From NCBI GenBank assembly GCA_025024175.1, contig QCXZ01000041.1, positions 48,417,786 through 48,481,785 of the forward strand: a stretch of 64,000 nt of DNA, given 5' to 3'. A program made the translations under genes and the position numbers. Below, piece by piece: positions 38,205-49,227 of this stretch; position 1 is the first letter of the stretch, and the number at the start of each line of letters is the position of its first letter. The stretch comes from Rhyzopertha dominica. Lineage: Eukaryota; Arthropoda; Insecta; Coleoptera; Bostrichidae. The notes below the pieces were generated by a model that was given only the letters and a program-made list of their open reading frames with translations, did no database searches and had not been told where the DNA came from.

Positions 38205-38440
38205 GAAGATTTATCTCGATCCAAGCAGCACGCTCTGTAACCCGCCCACTATCACAGCAGGTAACGAGAATCAATAGCTCATTATCTCATGATCTGAGCA
38301 TCAATACTAATTGGTAATTCGAGTTAGCCATGATTAGACGGAAAGTACGGTCGGGCCATCGTTTAATGCAATACCAAACCGTTTCATCGCTGAATCGTAT
38401 AATTAAAAGAGTACGTCCGGGCAATGGAAGAATATCAATC
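38205..38440. promoter_or_regulatory. Candidate conserved non-coding element
   Basis: A GC-richer, repeat-free stretch in the presumed intron, with TAATTGGTAATTCG near 38308 and CATCGTTTAATGC near 38357. Homeodomain-type TAAT sites suggest an enhancer. This is inference from composition and context only. Confidence 0.3.
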
Positions 38441-38999
38441 GCAATATATATTTTTTGAGAGGCTCTTACAATAATTAAAAAATATTCGACGGAGAAATCG
38501 CTAGATTGGAGCCTAGAATTTCTAATGAAAATACTTATATTATGGTTTTGGTTAAGTATGTGTTTTGCTTCTACTTTGCTTTATACTGGTGCTGTAGTAT
38601 TCTTAAGTTTACATTTTTCCTTAAAATTTATTAATTTGACTTGATTTTGATAAAGTATTTACTTCGTCGTTGAGGAATTTATTACATTAACAATGCATTA
38701 GCACATATTACATTGTATCACACCACCTAGACTGTCTCTCTTATGTTATATTTTACTTGAGAACATATAGCACTGTGCAGATTTCTTCACAGAATAATCA
38801 CTGTTAATATGCTTGTATTCTTTATTAGTTAAAATCCTACTAATAATGATGTACATAACCATAAACATTTGATGATTACTCCTTTATTTACTTAACTATT
38901 TCAATCCAAAGTTTAAATACTATCTGATTATATTTTATTCGAGGGGGAAATCACCCACCCAAAATTGTACAAACTCATCCATTTTCTCAAACACATACT

Positions 39000-39070
39000 T
39001 CCATGGACAAACGTGTACATCCAGCCACATCCACCCATATCCATATATACCCACCCACATCCATTACACC
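39000..39070. repeat. Imperfect CACATCCA/CCATATCCA repeat
   Basis: Short irregular repetition of ACATCCA, CCATATCCA and CCCACCCACATCCA. A second cluster of the same word (ACACATCCA, GGCCACATCC, ACACATCCACGG) lies at about 40115-40170. No element boundaries were found. Confidence 0.5.
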
Positions 39071-40974
39071 TCCTACAAAATTAAGACTTGTTCACGCTAA
39101 TCCACACTTATTTAGACAGAGAACCCCAACTTTTTACACATCCTGAGTTTCATAGACTTTACAGACTCCCTCTTTACTACTTTTTGCACATGTAAAATAA
39201 TAATAGATCATAGACAAAACATTTTTTACAAAATATATGTCTAAGTATGCCAAAAAAAAATCCTAAACGTACATAACATAATAAAACAATGCAAAGAAAA
39301 ATAATGTTTCAATAGTTCAAAAGAACTTTGTCTTCGAAGAATGTATATCTAAAAAATACTCTATTTCCGTTCTCAGAAGATCTATATTTTTTATATTTTG
39401 CTTGTCTGCCCCTTTCAGACAAAAAGGTTGCGAGCTTTGTGAAATTACTGGAACATAAAAAATGAATTTTTTATTTATTTCTTTGCTGTAATTTTCCGAA
39501 CTACAATTCGATTTAAATTTCCAACCCAGATACCAGCGGTCATCAGACTAGACTGTAATAGTTTTCAAGCATAATACTAGCACTATTATTTTTATCTTCA
39601 TCCAATGACAAATTTTCGGTATCTTTGTCTTCTGCATAAGACAATTCCTTCTTCATCTTCACTTGTTTCCAAACTAGTTTCAAATTCAAGAGTATTTTCT
39701 GTCACAACAGCTTTATTGATCCCTCCAAGTTGTTTGAATGGATTAAGATTATTTCATTGTACAAGTTTCTAGGTACAACGATCTGAGAATCATTTGTTTT
39801 TTTTTTCAGGAAAAATGAGCACCTATCTTTCATAAAATTTGCCCAAGCATTCCAGACCTTTGTTGTAACTGTTGCTATTTTAGGTGAATATTGTCAATGT
39901 TTGCTTTTTTCTTTAATATATTTGAAANAATGTACATACGCCCTCGATTNAAGTACTATTTTTATTTGGCACCCTGTAACTTATACCAAAAATACATGGT
40001 CATTAGAAAACTGATTAATTTTTACACNGTTCAGTCTGTCACTGCATCAATTTTCATTAAAAAGCCAGCAAACGTAAAATGCGAAGTGAAACGCGTGGTT
40101 TTAGCATCCACTCAACAGATCCAAACACATCCAGGCCACATCCTAGCAGTTGTACAAACACATCCACGGCGATTACTCCCTCGATTTTATTGCTTCTGTT
40201 ATACATATGTTGAGGGAAGAATACTGGAACAGTATCTATATGTCGCTAATTTGTATTACGTGAAAACATTTCTTAAGTGAATTTTCAAAATGCTGCAAGG
40301 ATATTGTAAAATATCGGTTGTAAAAGCTAGATTCTAAAACAAAACGACACAATCAGTTTAACAATTATTATTTGATAAATATGTATACAGGTTTTGATAC
40401 ACAAAAAAACAAAAAGAAGCGTAACGTAGGTTTCTATATCCAATCACGAATGTTAACTTGTCCTGGAAATTGGTTTTGAGTTTCCATTTACCACCGTGCT
40501 GGATGCTAATAGATTATATCTACAGTTTTCTATATTCGGTGCCATTTTTTAATTTTACATATTTCAAGACTTTGTTGCCCGTTACCACTTGGTGGGTAAA
40601 TTAAGGATTTTCTTTAAAATGAAGTAGATTGTTCAATAATAAAGACCATGCTTTTTGAGAGTTACACAAATATTACACTTTGTAGCTTTGATAATTCAGA
40701 CTGACATTAAAAGAACGAACGAAGCAGTTTGATTCCCTTTAAAAAGCAAAAAATTCTAGAACGATAAATGCTACTTTACGGTTGTTAGGCTATGATATTT
40801 TCTCTAAATTAATACGATTCATATTTTTATCTACTACCAATTCACAAACAATTGTGGATAATAAAAGTTATCAATGAGAATGATAATGGGGTACACTTCT
40901 GTTTTTTATTTGTAATACATCACATGTGGTGTTAATTTTGAAGCCTTAATCGAATAAAAATTACTTAAGTTGAT

Positions 40975-41500
40975 TGACGAATAGAGTTCAGACACATAAC
41001 GAAGCTAACCAATAAAATTTGTTGAAGGGATTTCCGCTTCAAAATTTCGGGAAACGTGTCAAAATCATTATGCACACAATCTGCAGAAAAGCGCAACGCA
41101 AAATGACCATAATTACGCAGCCCGTTGCAATTCTTAAACAAGTCGAGCGCCAATTATAAATAAATATGTATGTGGAACGGGACGAAGAACAAGAGTAATT
41201 ATTGGCCGTCGAAATGACGTTGCGGATTTTTATTGGGAAGGAGCATGAATTAATAAAATAACCGACGCGTTACAGGTGGGAATTAAATCGAGTTGATGTG
41301 GCATAAACAGGAAGCGTTAAGTGGATAATTAATTTGTTAACGCTATCTAACATCTAAGTCGATAATTGCGCACGGTGTAATTTAATTTTGACATAAACGT
41401 GGATTGCTGTGACGAGGCATTCGGAAAAATGGCTCTTCTGTACCTGCGGCTCGAGTATTTGCACAGGTACACGGGATACGGTGGAACTTGACGGTTGGTT
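40975..41500. promoter_or_regulatory. Candidate enhancer-like island
   Basis: About 7 kb after the Vsx-like exon the base composition shifts to GC-richer, repeat-free DNA with several homeodomain-type sites: ATTACG near 41114, CCAATTATAAATAAATATG near 41151, GAGTAATTATTGG near 41193, AATTAATAAAATAACC near 41249 and GGATAATTAATTTG near 41323. No coding frame. The look is that of a developmental-gene enhancer; conservation could not be tested. Confidence 0.35.
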
Positions 41501-42397
41501 ACGAGAGGTGTGTGCTTTTCATATGTTTCGGGTAACCCCCCATTTAATTAGCCAAATTAGCATTTGATTGTTTATTTCTATATTTGAAGACATACATAAA
41601 AGTATCTGAGTAGTTTGAAAAAATGTTACTCATTCCTCACCACATGGAGAACAAAATCCAAAGTAGTTGTTTTTTAATTTCAGTATTTTTTTCATTTCGG
41701 CATCTATAATATAATATTCCAATAATTTTTTGAAACAACAGCCCACTTAAGTATCTATTCCACTTTTGATAATACTATACAGGGTATATAAATAAGAGAT
41801 AATTATCGCCTGCACATAAAAAGTATGGAACGAGCAGGATATTTCAGGTTCATTTCGACTGATTTCTGGAATTTTTCAATTCCGTGTCGGTTCTCGTTTC
41901 CGAGATATGGACGCAAGTTGCATTTTTTTTAAATATGAAGGGGGAAAAAAGGCACATCATCGAAAATGATATTTTTGCTGATTTCAAAAATTTATCACAT
42001 TTGTACAATTTATTGCTTCTGAGTTGAGAAAAGTGTGATAACAAACTTGGGTCTTGCGAATAACTTCGGGATAAAGACCACATTCGTTATCGCAAAGTAA
42101 GAACAAAAACTCCAGGGGTCTCCAGTGTCCTCGTGACTGGTAGTAATCTTCATTCACTTTGTTATTTGCAATCGCAATGCCTCAGTTAACTGAACATGAT
42201 CGCATCGAAATTTTAATGATAATCGGCTATGGAGACAGTAGGCGAAGTTATTCGAAAGCCGTTGCACTCCACAATGCAATTCATGGAGATCGTGAACCAA
42301 TTGCCAGATCAACAGTTATTAAAACATTGCAACGTTTTGAGGACACCGGCGGTCCAGGACGTCCAAAGGTCGCTACGAATGAGGAAAGTAGCTTGAA

Positions 42398-42634
42398 TGT
42401 CCTTTTAGATAATGAATAGTGGAGTTTTTTGGAAGTTATTAAATAATAATAAAACACTTGTTTAATCCTACTTCCAAACTTTTATTTTTGGCAAAGCCAA
42501 ATGCCAGCATTTCAACCGCCAAGCGGCCTTCTTCGGTGGCTTAACAAGTTATACTTGTTAAGCCACCGAAGAAGGCCAAAAATAAAAGTTTGAAAGTAGG
42601 ATTAAACAAGTGTTTTATTATTGTCCTTTTAGAT
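42398..42634. mobile_element. 211-bp retroposon-like insertion with 13-bp TSD
   Basis: TGTCCTTTTAGAT is present at 42398-42410 and again at 42622-42634, bracketing 211 bp that split the transposase codons V-L-L-D. The insert contains two opposed copies of one 3'-end-like sequence meeting at AACAAGTTATACTTGTT: a left inverted copy (about 42445-42545) and a right direct copy (about 42550-42621) ending TTAAACAAGTGTTTTATTATT. The right copy lacks about 33 bases (the GCTTGGCGG...GGCTTTG part) between GGCC and CCAAAAATAAAAG. Opposed 3' ends with a long variable TSD recall twin-primed LINE insertions or inverted partial copies of Penelope-like elements. Confidence 0.7.
42510..42536 (-). ncRNA. Hammerhead-like core 3 (degenerate)
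   Basis: Minus strand: CCGAAGA, then a hairpin with CCGC/GCGG arms, then GAAA. It has C where the hammerhead core needs U (CUGANGA), so activity is unlikely. The layout equals the motifs at 24663, 25144 and 56614. In the neighbouring direct copy the hairpin and GAAA are deleted. Confidence 0.3.
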
Positions 42635-43900
42635 GTTCAAGAGAATCCCAATTGTTCCGTACAACAGCGTGCTCTCACTCACCATATTAGCAAAAGATCT
42701 GTTCAGAAAATTTTGAAAAAAGGGAAGTTACATCCATACAAAATTCACTTATTACAAGAACTGAGCGAAGATGATTTAGAATTTTGCGAAACAGTTATGA
42801 ACATGACAGCTGATGATAGAAACGTTTTAAATTGGATTATGTTTTCTGATGAAGCGATTTTTTGCTTCAATGGTAACTAATATGAATAGACATAATTCCG
42901 GATATTGGTCGGACACAAATCCACATTGGAGGGAACAAGTCCACACACAACACCATCAGAAAGTGAATGTCTGGTGTAGTATTATCGGTGAGCATATTAT
43001 TGGGCCTTTTTTCATCGATAGAAATTTGAATGCGGTCAAGTATTTACAGCTCTTGCGCGAACACATTATACCAGAACTTATTCGCCTGTTCCCTAATCGT
43101 GAAAATGCTGCGCGTCCTTCTGAACAGATATAGTTTCAGCAAGATGGTGCACCGCTCCATTTTGCAATCAATGCTCGTGAATATTTGAATGCGATATTTG
43201 TAGACAGATGGATTGGTAGGCGCGGAGCGATAGAATGCCCAGCACGTTCCCCTGATCTGATGCCGCTTGATTTTTTCCTGTGGGGGTGTCTGAAAAATCG
43301 TATTTATGCTGATCGGCTATACATAATGCAGAAGGTTTAAAAGGACGAATCAGCAGGGCAGAAATTCAGAACTTACCTCCAAATATGCTACAAAGAAAAT
43401 TAGAAAACTTTTACTCAAGGCTGCATTACTGCCAGGAAGTAAACGGGGAACATTTTGACCATCTTCTGTAATTTTAGAGTACCCGATTCGCAATAAATTG
43501 ATTAAGCTAGACGAATATATCACCAGTCAACGAAAAATGGTAATACCTGGCTTTTATATCCATTTTAGCGATAAAGAAAATTGTTTTCATTCTTTTCGTA
43601 CTTTGTCAAGATCAATTATTGCATTCATACTTTTCTCAACTCAGAAGCGATAAATTATACAAGTGCGATATATTTTTGAAATCAGGGAAAAATATCTTTT
43701 TCAATGATGTGCCTTTTGACCCCCCTTCCCATAAAAAAGGCAACTTACGCTCATACCTCGGAAACGAGAGCTGACACGGAGTTAAAAAAAATCCAGAAAA
43801 TGCATTTTAATTATCCATAGGCCCCTGCACAATTTAAGAAAAATAGGTCGAACAGAACCTGAAATATCCTGCTGGTTCCATACTTTGTAGCGACCCTGTA

Positions 43901-44240
43901 TATGAACCAAATTTAATATAAAAAAGTTATTAAAAAAATAATAGAAACAATTTTGACACCCTGTATCTTCGTTATTTATGAGTTTTGACAAAAATGGTAT
44001 AGGAATTTGTGGTATTAATTTTTCGAGTAGAATGCTTTTTTTGTTTTTAATTTATTACTCTTGAACTACCAAAACAAAAGGAATAAAATTTTAGGCTTTA
44101 ACCGAGAGCTTTATGACGAACTGAAGCAATAAAAATATAGGGTGTACGACCCTTATTATTGCCAAAGACTTTAAGCATTAATAACAACTGTTTCTATCCT
44201 CGATGGCGTTAATTTAAGACAGGACCTAAGCAACAAACAA
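43901..44240. other. No gene; isolated mariner-type terminus
   Basis: TTTTGACACCCTGTATC at about 43954-43970 is a mariner-type right end (reverse complement GATACAGGGTGTCAAAA) directly beyond the end of the previous element, unpaired. The rest is AT-rich. Confidence 0.35.
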
Positions 44241-44244
44241 AAAA

Positions 44245-44700
44245 AACAGATTTTGAAACACGCAGTGATTAAGCGAATCCTCCCAGTTCATCCGCGACTA
44301 GTTACCGCATTATTTCATCCCCGAGGTCCTCGCACCGTCATCGAATTAGCACGGGGTGCCGCCACTGGTGGAATAATCTGAAGAATCATTTATCCGTCCA
44401 GAATCGGCGGGCACATTTTAATCAAACGCCCGTTCGGCTGCTCTTATGCAGACCGGGCTTAAGGACAAAATTTCGAATTAACGGCAGTGCTGCGTGTTGG
44501 TAGCGTCAACCCCTGCTGTGCACGCGGTTCTTTGTCCGCCTGTCACCAACGGATCATGCGAGTCTGCCGGATAAGGGTCACGTTTAGCTTTGCAGCACGC
44601 AGTACGGGCCTCTAGATGTGTAAAATGCGGCCTTGTTTCTGGTGCTATCGCGTTTTCCGTGTGTTCAGAGAAAACGCGGACTTCGAGTGGATTAAATTCG
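44245..44700. promoter_or_regulatory. Candidate conserved non-coding element
   Basis: A GC-richer, repeat-free island with GTGATTAAGCGAATCC near 44264 and GAATAATCTGAAG near 44370, which include K50-type (Otd/Bicoid-like GGATTA/TAATCC) half-sites, plus ATCGAATTAGC and TTTAATCAAACG. Presumed intronic position in a Vsx-like gene makes an enhancer plausible but unproven. Open frames on both strands show no motif. Confidence 0.3.
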
Positions 44701-44903
44701 GAAATTGGGTGTTTCCACAATTTTTGGAATTCTATGGGAGTAAAGGGTACATGCCCTTCAAAGCATGCCAGGTGCTTTGAATATTTTATTAATATTGATT
44801 AATTAACCTACACCTCACGCAAAAAAAAACAATCAAAAACATCATGAAAATAGCTATGTGTATAATATTATGAAAGATAATTATCGCTTCGATTCTGAAT
44901 AGG

Positions 44904-44975
44904 GCCCTGATAGCTCAGTGATAGACTGTTTGACTAGTATTCAAAAGGTCCCGAGTTCAAATCTCGGTCAAGGCT
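44904..44975 (+). tRNA. tRNA-like sequence (pseudogene or SINE head), anticodon AGT by position
   Basis: 72 nt fold as a tRNA: acceptor GCCCTGA/TCAAGGC (one mismatch), anticodon arm TTTGA-CTAGTAT-TCAAA with AGT at the anticodon position (Thr), and a perfect T arm CCGAG-TTCAAAT-CTCGG. The D arm is poor (GCTC against GACT). Internal promoter boxes are recognisable: TAGCTCAGTGATAGA (A box) and GAGTTCAAATCTC (B box). A TTTTT Pol III stop follows at about 44982. The weak D stem and mismatched acceptor argue against a working tRNA; a tRNA pseudogene or the head of a tRNA-derived SINE is more likely. Confidence 0.6.
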
Positions 44976-44984
44976 GGCAATACT

Positions 44985-45475
44985 TTTTCATTTAATCTTA
45001 TGCCTGCAAACTCAATAAAATATCACGTATGCTCATTTATCTGTATAATGTTAACTCATCCAAAACATAGATCCATGGGCACAATATTTCCTAACGTAAA
45101 ACTAATAAAAATATAACAAAATCAATCATAATATAAATTAAAACAACATCCTACAAAAATAACACATACATATCTATACCTTACATTCCAAAATTGTCCC
45201 AAAAGTTTCAAATCATACTCAGACCATACAACATCACAATAGCACATAAAACAATAAACAGAACAAAACTTTTTTTCACCAAGCTTACAACAACAACCAA
45301 CTAACGACACATACTATTTATAACATGCCATGTAACAACTGTGACTTTACATTGGATAAACAAAACAATATTTAAAAGAAAAAATTAAACAACATAAAAA
45401 TTACAACAACAATCAACAGACTGATTTATGAAAACCTAACCAGATGGTCATTTTCTGTTACATACGCATAATGTA
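44985..45475. other. No gene seen
   Basis: Very A/C-rich on the plus strand, with repeated ACAACA/ATAACA words. No motif in open frames. Confidence 0.3.
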
Positions 45476-45479
45476 AATT

Positions 45480-45915
45480 TTTTTTGTTTTTCGAGAAAAG
45501 TCATAATTTTGCACTTTTAGTTTAGTTACAGCATTTAATTGTTCCTGTAGGAAGCAAAAATCCTCTACACTACTCACGGACGTAAATATTTTAACATCAT
45601 CTGCAAACAAGAATATATTCTTTTTATTAGCTTCGGGAGGTCCATTATAAATATTAGAAATAAGAAGGGGCTAAGACTGGAACCCTGAAGTATTCCATAT
45701 GTAGGCGTGAAGATTATTGAGAAAACCTCACCGCACTGAGCTAGATACAAAGTGTCTATTAAAAAGTCCTGAAAGAGATGCAACAGTGCATTACTGACAC
45801 TAAACTGATTCAGCTTTGAAAGCAACATATAGTGATCTAACCGATCGAAGCTTTCCTAAAGTCGGTGTAATTAGACGTAATTACATCGAAAATAACATTA
45901 TATTCAGAGCTGAAA
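45480..45915 (-). pseudogene. LINE reverse transcriptase fragment
   Basis: Minus strand: YTDFRKA (about 45880, degenerate SKAFD), then MLLSKLNQFSVSNALLHL (about 45775-45828), then TPTYGILQGSSLSPFLFLIF (about 45645-45700, the GxPQGS-PxLF motif), then IMDLPKLIKR. One base beyond, a shifted frame reads FLFADDVKIF-like residues (about 45600), giving the catalytic ADD. Jockey/CR1-type. No 3' end found. Confidence 0.8.
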
Positions 45916-46299
45916 AATTCCCGTCTAAAACAGCCTCTTGCGAATGCGTAATCTTAATTTAAAACATTCCTCGTAGAAAATGGAAGTACGTGCATATCAA
46001 ATTCTATTTTGTGTAACCATAAAACTGAATAATTTTTTTGCAAATTACAATTATATTATAGCCAATGGCAATATTGAGACAAAATTTGAATGTAAAGTAA
46101 ATAACCTATTTAACATTTTTCAATGGAAACAATCCTTCAAAAATAGAATATATAAATCACAATAAAATTTAAAAAAATCCGTTACGTAGTACTAAAAAGG
46201 TATACTACAGAATAAAATATAAATTTGCTTTAACAGACTTATTTTTTTGTTCTTTTATATAGGAAACACAATCAGGATGGACCTAAAGTAATGATTGTA

Positions 46300-47300
46300 T
46301 AACAGTTACATTAATTAACAAAATTAAATCAGGATGCGACTAGTACAAAAGAAGAACTCGCAAAAATCCAAAATACACATAACGATTTGATTCCATAAAT
46401 TAATTTATCAATTTACAAATACATGGTTAGAATCACGTGCTGATAAAAATTTGAAACAAAAACTTGTAGGAGAAACGCAGAAAATCTTCCTTCGCAATGC
46501 ATTTACAGAATCACTAAGTATATCAATGTCAAGTGATGGACTGTTTAACTTTTGATGTTTGATGTAACTCTTATTGCTTCTAAGAAGTGCAGAGAACTGG
46601 CACTAAAAAAACAATTTATAAGATCAAGTACTATACAACGTGATTTTGGAAGTTATGTCTTACATTAAACTACAGCATCTCAATAACATACAAAAGGAAT
46701 ATATCAGTAATATAATGACCGCATTTGACAATTTATCAGCTATAACTAAACAATATAACCTAGAGCACCGATAAATACTGCAGCAAAGTATGGGTTTGTT
46801 TTAAATGACTGATAAATAGCCAAACTCCTGGATGTTTTTCAATACTCATAGACCTACGTACAAACTAAGTATCTTTTAACTTACAAACCATTGTGAATTC
46901 AGATTAAATTATAAAAATAAATGCCCAAAATATAAACAAATTGCTCATAAACTGCATCTTTGAATCAAATATAACACCCAAGTTCTACAGACCAAACATT
47001 AGAACGAATTTTCAAATCATCAGTATATATTAAAAAATTGAGTATCTGTAAGCACTGTAAATGTTATTGATACAAATAATAAACAACAAAAATCCAGGTG
47101 TGATTCTTGGGGAACACCTTAAATTATTTCTATTCTTGATCGGATCAATCACTATCAATTTTCACCAACTGACTCCAATAAAATAAGTACAATTCAAAGC
47201 AAGAAAAAAAGGAGTCCTATATATTCTACCAAACGCTTTGCTGAATTCTGTGTAAGTGCTGATGCTGACCGTTTCTGGATTTTAATAATAATTTGGTGTA
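46300..47300 (-). pseudogene. LINE reverse transcriptase relic, strongly decayed
   Basis: Minus strand: YTEFSKAFGRI (about 47240) in the position of the SKAFD motif, then a decayed GVPQ block with LLFIICINNIYS (about 47070), then LGVIFDSKMQFMSN-like residues by frame joining (46940-46990) and ALRRKIFCVSP (about 46490). Order and spacing fit a Jockey-type RT and thumb. Stops are frequent. Confidence 0.65.
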
Positions 47301-47589
47301 TGAAAACAAGTTAGAAACTACCACGAACACGACCAGAAACAACTTATTTAAAAATAGCAAAAGTACATAAGTTTTCCTAATATTTCGACCCACAGGCTAT
47401 GAAGAAGCAGTTGCGTAAAGAAACTGTTTTAACACGTGTATCTGCTTTTTTACTACGTTTTTCGGAAAAAAAATTATCCATGATTTTTTGATACGTAGAA
47501 ACTGCACCAGACGATGTTCTTTCTTATAATCTAATTACAGAAAATAACCAAGTCTTTATCGAAAACTCTTAATATCTATTAACCCAATA

Positions 47590-47960
47590 ATGTCAACTGC
47601 CTACTAAGAGGACCCGACATCAAGCCCATCGCTAGATTTAATTGTGTGGTGCCAAGTCTTTGTTCGACCCCGTTTCAGCCCGAACCCAAAGCTGCCAACT
47701 ATCAGATTACTTTAGGTCCACCGTACAATGGCTCATAAGTTGTTCTATTGCATCACAATGTCCCAATAGTATCGCGAAATAATTCTTAAAAGTAGATTGC
47801 CTCTATCGGACGCTCTGGTACAGACAGTGTTAGTCTGTTGTAAAACTGACGCTGACGATTGTAATTATCAATTTAATTTGTTGTTGCTTTCGACGAATCA
47901 CTGTGCCTAATTGGGGAAGTGGGCTAGAGCATCAAGCTGAAAAAGATAATGATACGGTCG
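47590..47960. promoter_or_regulatory. Candidate conserved non-coding element
   Basis: A less AT-rich, repeat-free segment between LINE relics with GATTGTAATTATCAATTTAATTTG near 47856 and CCTAATTGGGG near 47907. Enhancer candidacy is inferred only from composition, TAAT sites and presumed intronic position. Confidence 0.25.
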
Positions 47961-48960
47961 GTAGCAGTTAATTCTGTTTGGTAGTACAGATGTTTTGGAC
48001 TTGTATACCTGAAAGTTTTTCATTAGGGAACTGTCTACTTGATGCATTTTGACTTGTTTATAATATCGTCATATTTGTGAAATGATTTAATTTATTCGAG
48101 CAAAATGTTAATAAAAAGGGTACAACACGGTTTCTGAAAATTTTGTACAATCAAACCAAGCTACAGAAACATTTACCATACGTTTATCGAAGTAAGTGCT
48201 GAATAAAGAGAACGTTATTAATTTTAAGATTACTATATAAGAATGTCCGTTACTCAACGGCAAACATTCGGATTATTCTTTTCTACGTGTACTTATTTCT
48301 CAATTAAAGCGATTCAAAAAATACAAGAAGCGAAAGTCAAAATTCAAAAGTATATTCTGTCTAGGTGAACAAAATTACAGTCCAATACCCGGTACTGAAA
48401 ACTATGAACATTATAATAAGTCTCACAATAAATCAAAACAGCAGCTAAATGTCAGTTATAGGTTATTAATGCAGATTTACGATATTAGCACCTATAATTC
48501 CAATGAGAGTGGATGCAAGAGAATTTATATCTTCCTTTTGTAATGCCTCCGCTGCATTGTTGTTGTTTTTTGCGGAAACGATGAAATAACCAATAATCAG
48601 TCCTCAAAGCAATACAATCTAAAGAATTACACAAAAGAAGAACTCAACGCTGTGAATTCGAACAAAATCCTTTTGGTAATTCTGCAAAATGCTACTCCAC
48701 AACATTTTCCAGGTCATTATTCGACAAGCGAAACCTCCTCATGTTTGCTCTTTTTAATTTTGGAAACAGACAGTAGTCACAAGAAGATGGTTCAGGATTG
48801 TAAGGAGGGTAGTGTAGTTCTTGAAAGCTTGAACAATTCGTGTCTTATACACTGGGTGGGAAAGTAGTAGTGTATCCAGGTCTCTCTAACACTTATAATC
48901 CTACAAAAGACTCGTTTTTATCTTAGAAGAAAACAATCCAGCTCTCTTCGCAAGACTGTA
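47961..48960. other. No gene recognised
   Basis: A 71-codon open frame at 48652-48867 (+), beginning MNSNKILLVILQNAT, has no motif that I know and no intron or start support. Confidence 0.3.
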
Positions 48961-48969
48961 GCCTATATA

Positions 48970-49225
48970 GCAATAACAGAACCTTTTAATCGAAGATCAA
49001 CCAACACCAAATCTTCAAGACATTAATATGTATCTCACGTAATAAGTTAGAGCTAGAAATCTTACCAGAGTGTGTATTACGTAAGAAAATAACATCTAGC
49101 AGGTTTCTTCTCGCTGTTAGAGAGTCCAGCTTACAGATGTCTAAAAACCATTTCTGATCACAGCGAATTACCGAGTAGATATACATTTTGCTGCTTATTT
49201 TAACACATTTTCCAGCATACTAATA
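48970..49225 (-). pseudogene. LINE C-terminal piece, left of the mariner insertion
   Basis: Minus strand: KWFLDICKLDSLTARRNLLD followed by VIFLRNTHSGKISS and LLREIHINV. This is the part that follows LxxLVRSKLEYxxxIW in Jockey-type ORF2, and the preceding part is found on the other side of the mariner element at 50796. The two halves therefore belong to one LINE split by the 49228-50775 insertion. Confidence 0.75.
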
Positions 49226-49227
49226 TA

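Larger units (their letters stand above)
42177..43460 (+). pseudogene. DD41D mariner-type transposase, interrupted
   Basis: Starts MPQLTEHDRIEILMIIGYGD at 42177, a DUF4817-like helix-turn-helix, followed by an AT-hook-like GGPGRPKV. The frame is cut at 42411 by a 211-bp insertion and resumes at 42635 (VQENPNCSVQQRALTHHISK). WIMFSDEAIF carries the first catalytic Asp, then a frameshift near 42870, HQKVNVWCSIIGEHIIGPFF, an internal TAG after RPSEQI (43132), FQQDGAPLHFA with the second Asp, and ARSPDLMPLDFFLWGCLKN with the third. 41 residues separate the last two. The tail decays after about 43340. Same spacing and motif style as the intact transposase at 49453-50490, but a different lineage. 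Confidence 0.85.
41778..43900 (+). mobile_element. Tc1/mariner-type element (DD41D), long TIRs, broken
   Basis: Ends are TATACAGGGT (from 41776) and ACCCTGTATA (to 43902). The inverted repeats extend for more than 250 bp: AAGTATGGAACGAGCAGGAT on the left pairs with AAGTATGGAACCAGCAGGAT on the right, and the match continues through CTCGTTTCCGAG, AAAAGGCACATCAT and CTTCTGAGTTGAGAAAAGT. The left repeat has about 28 extra bases just inside the end. TA dinucleotides flank both ends, as for TA-targeting elements. It contains a transposase reading frame broken by an insertion, stops and a frameshift. Confidence 0.85.

Noticed and set aside
44904..44975. Functional tRNA-Thr gene
   Set aside because: The D stem fails and the acceptor has a mismatch, so it is listed only as tRNA-like.
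47390..47430. TTTCGACCCACAGGCTATGAAGAAG as a fifth hammerhead-like core
   Set aside because: GAAGAAG and TTTCG are in the wrong relative orientation for CUGANGA-stem-GAAA on one strand.
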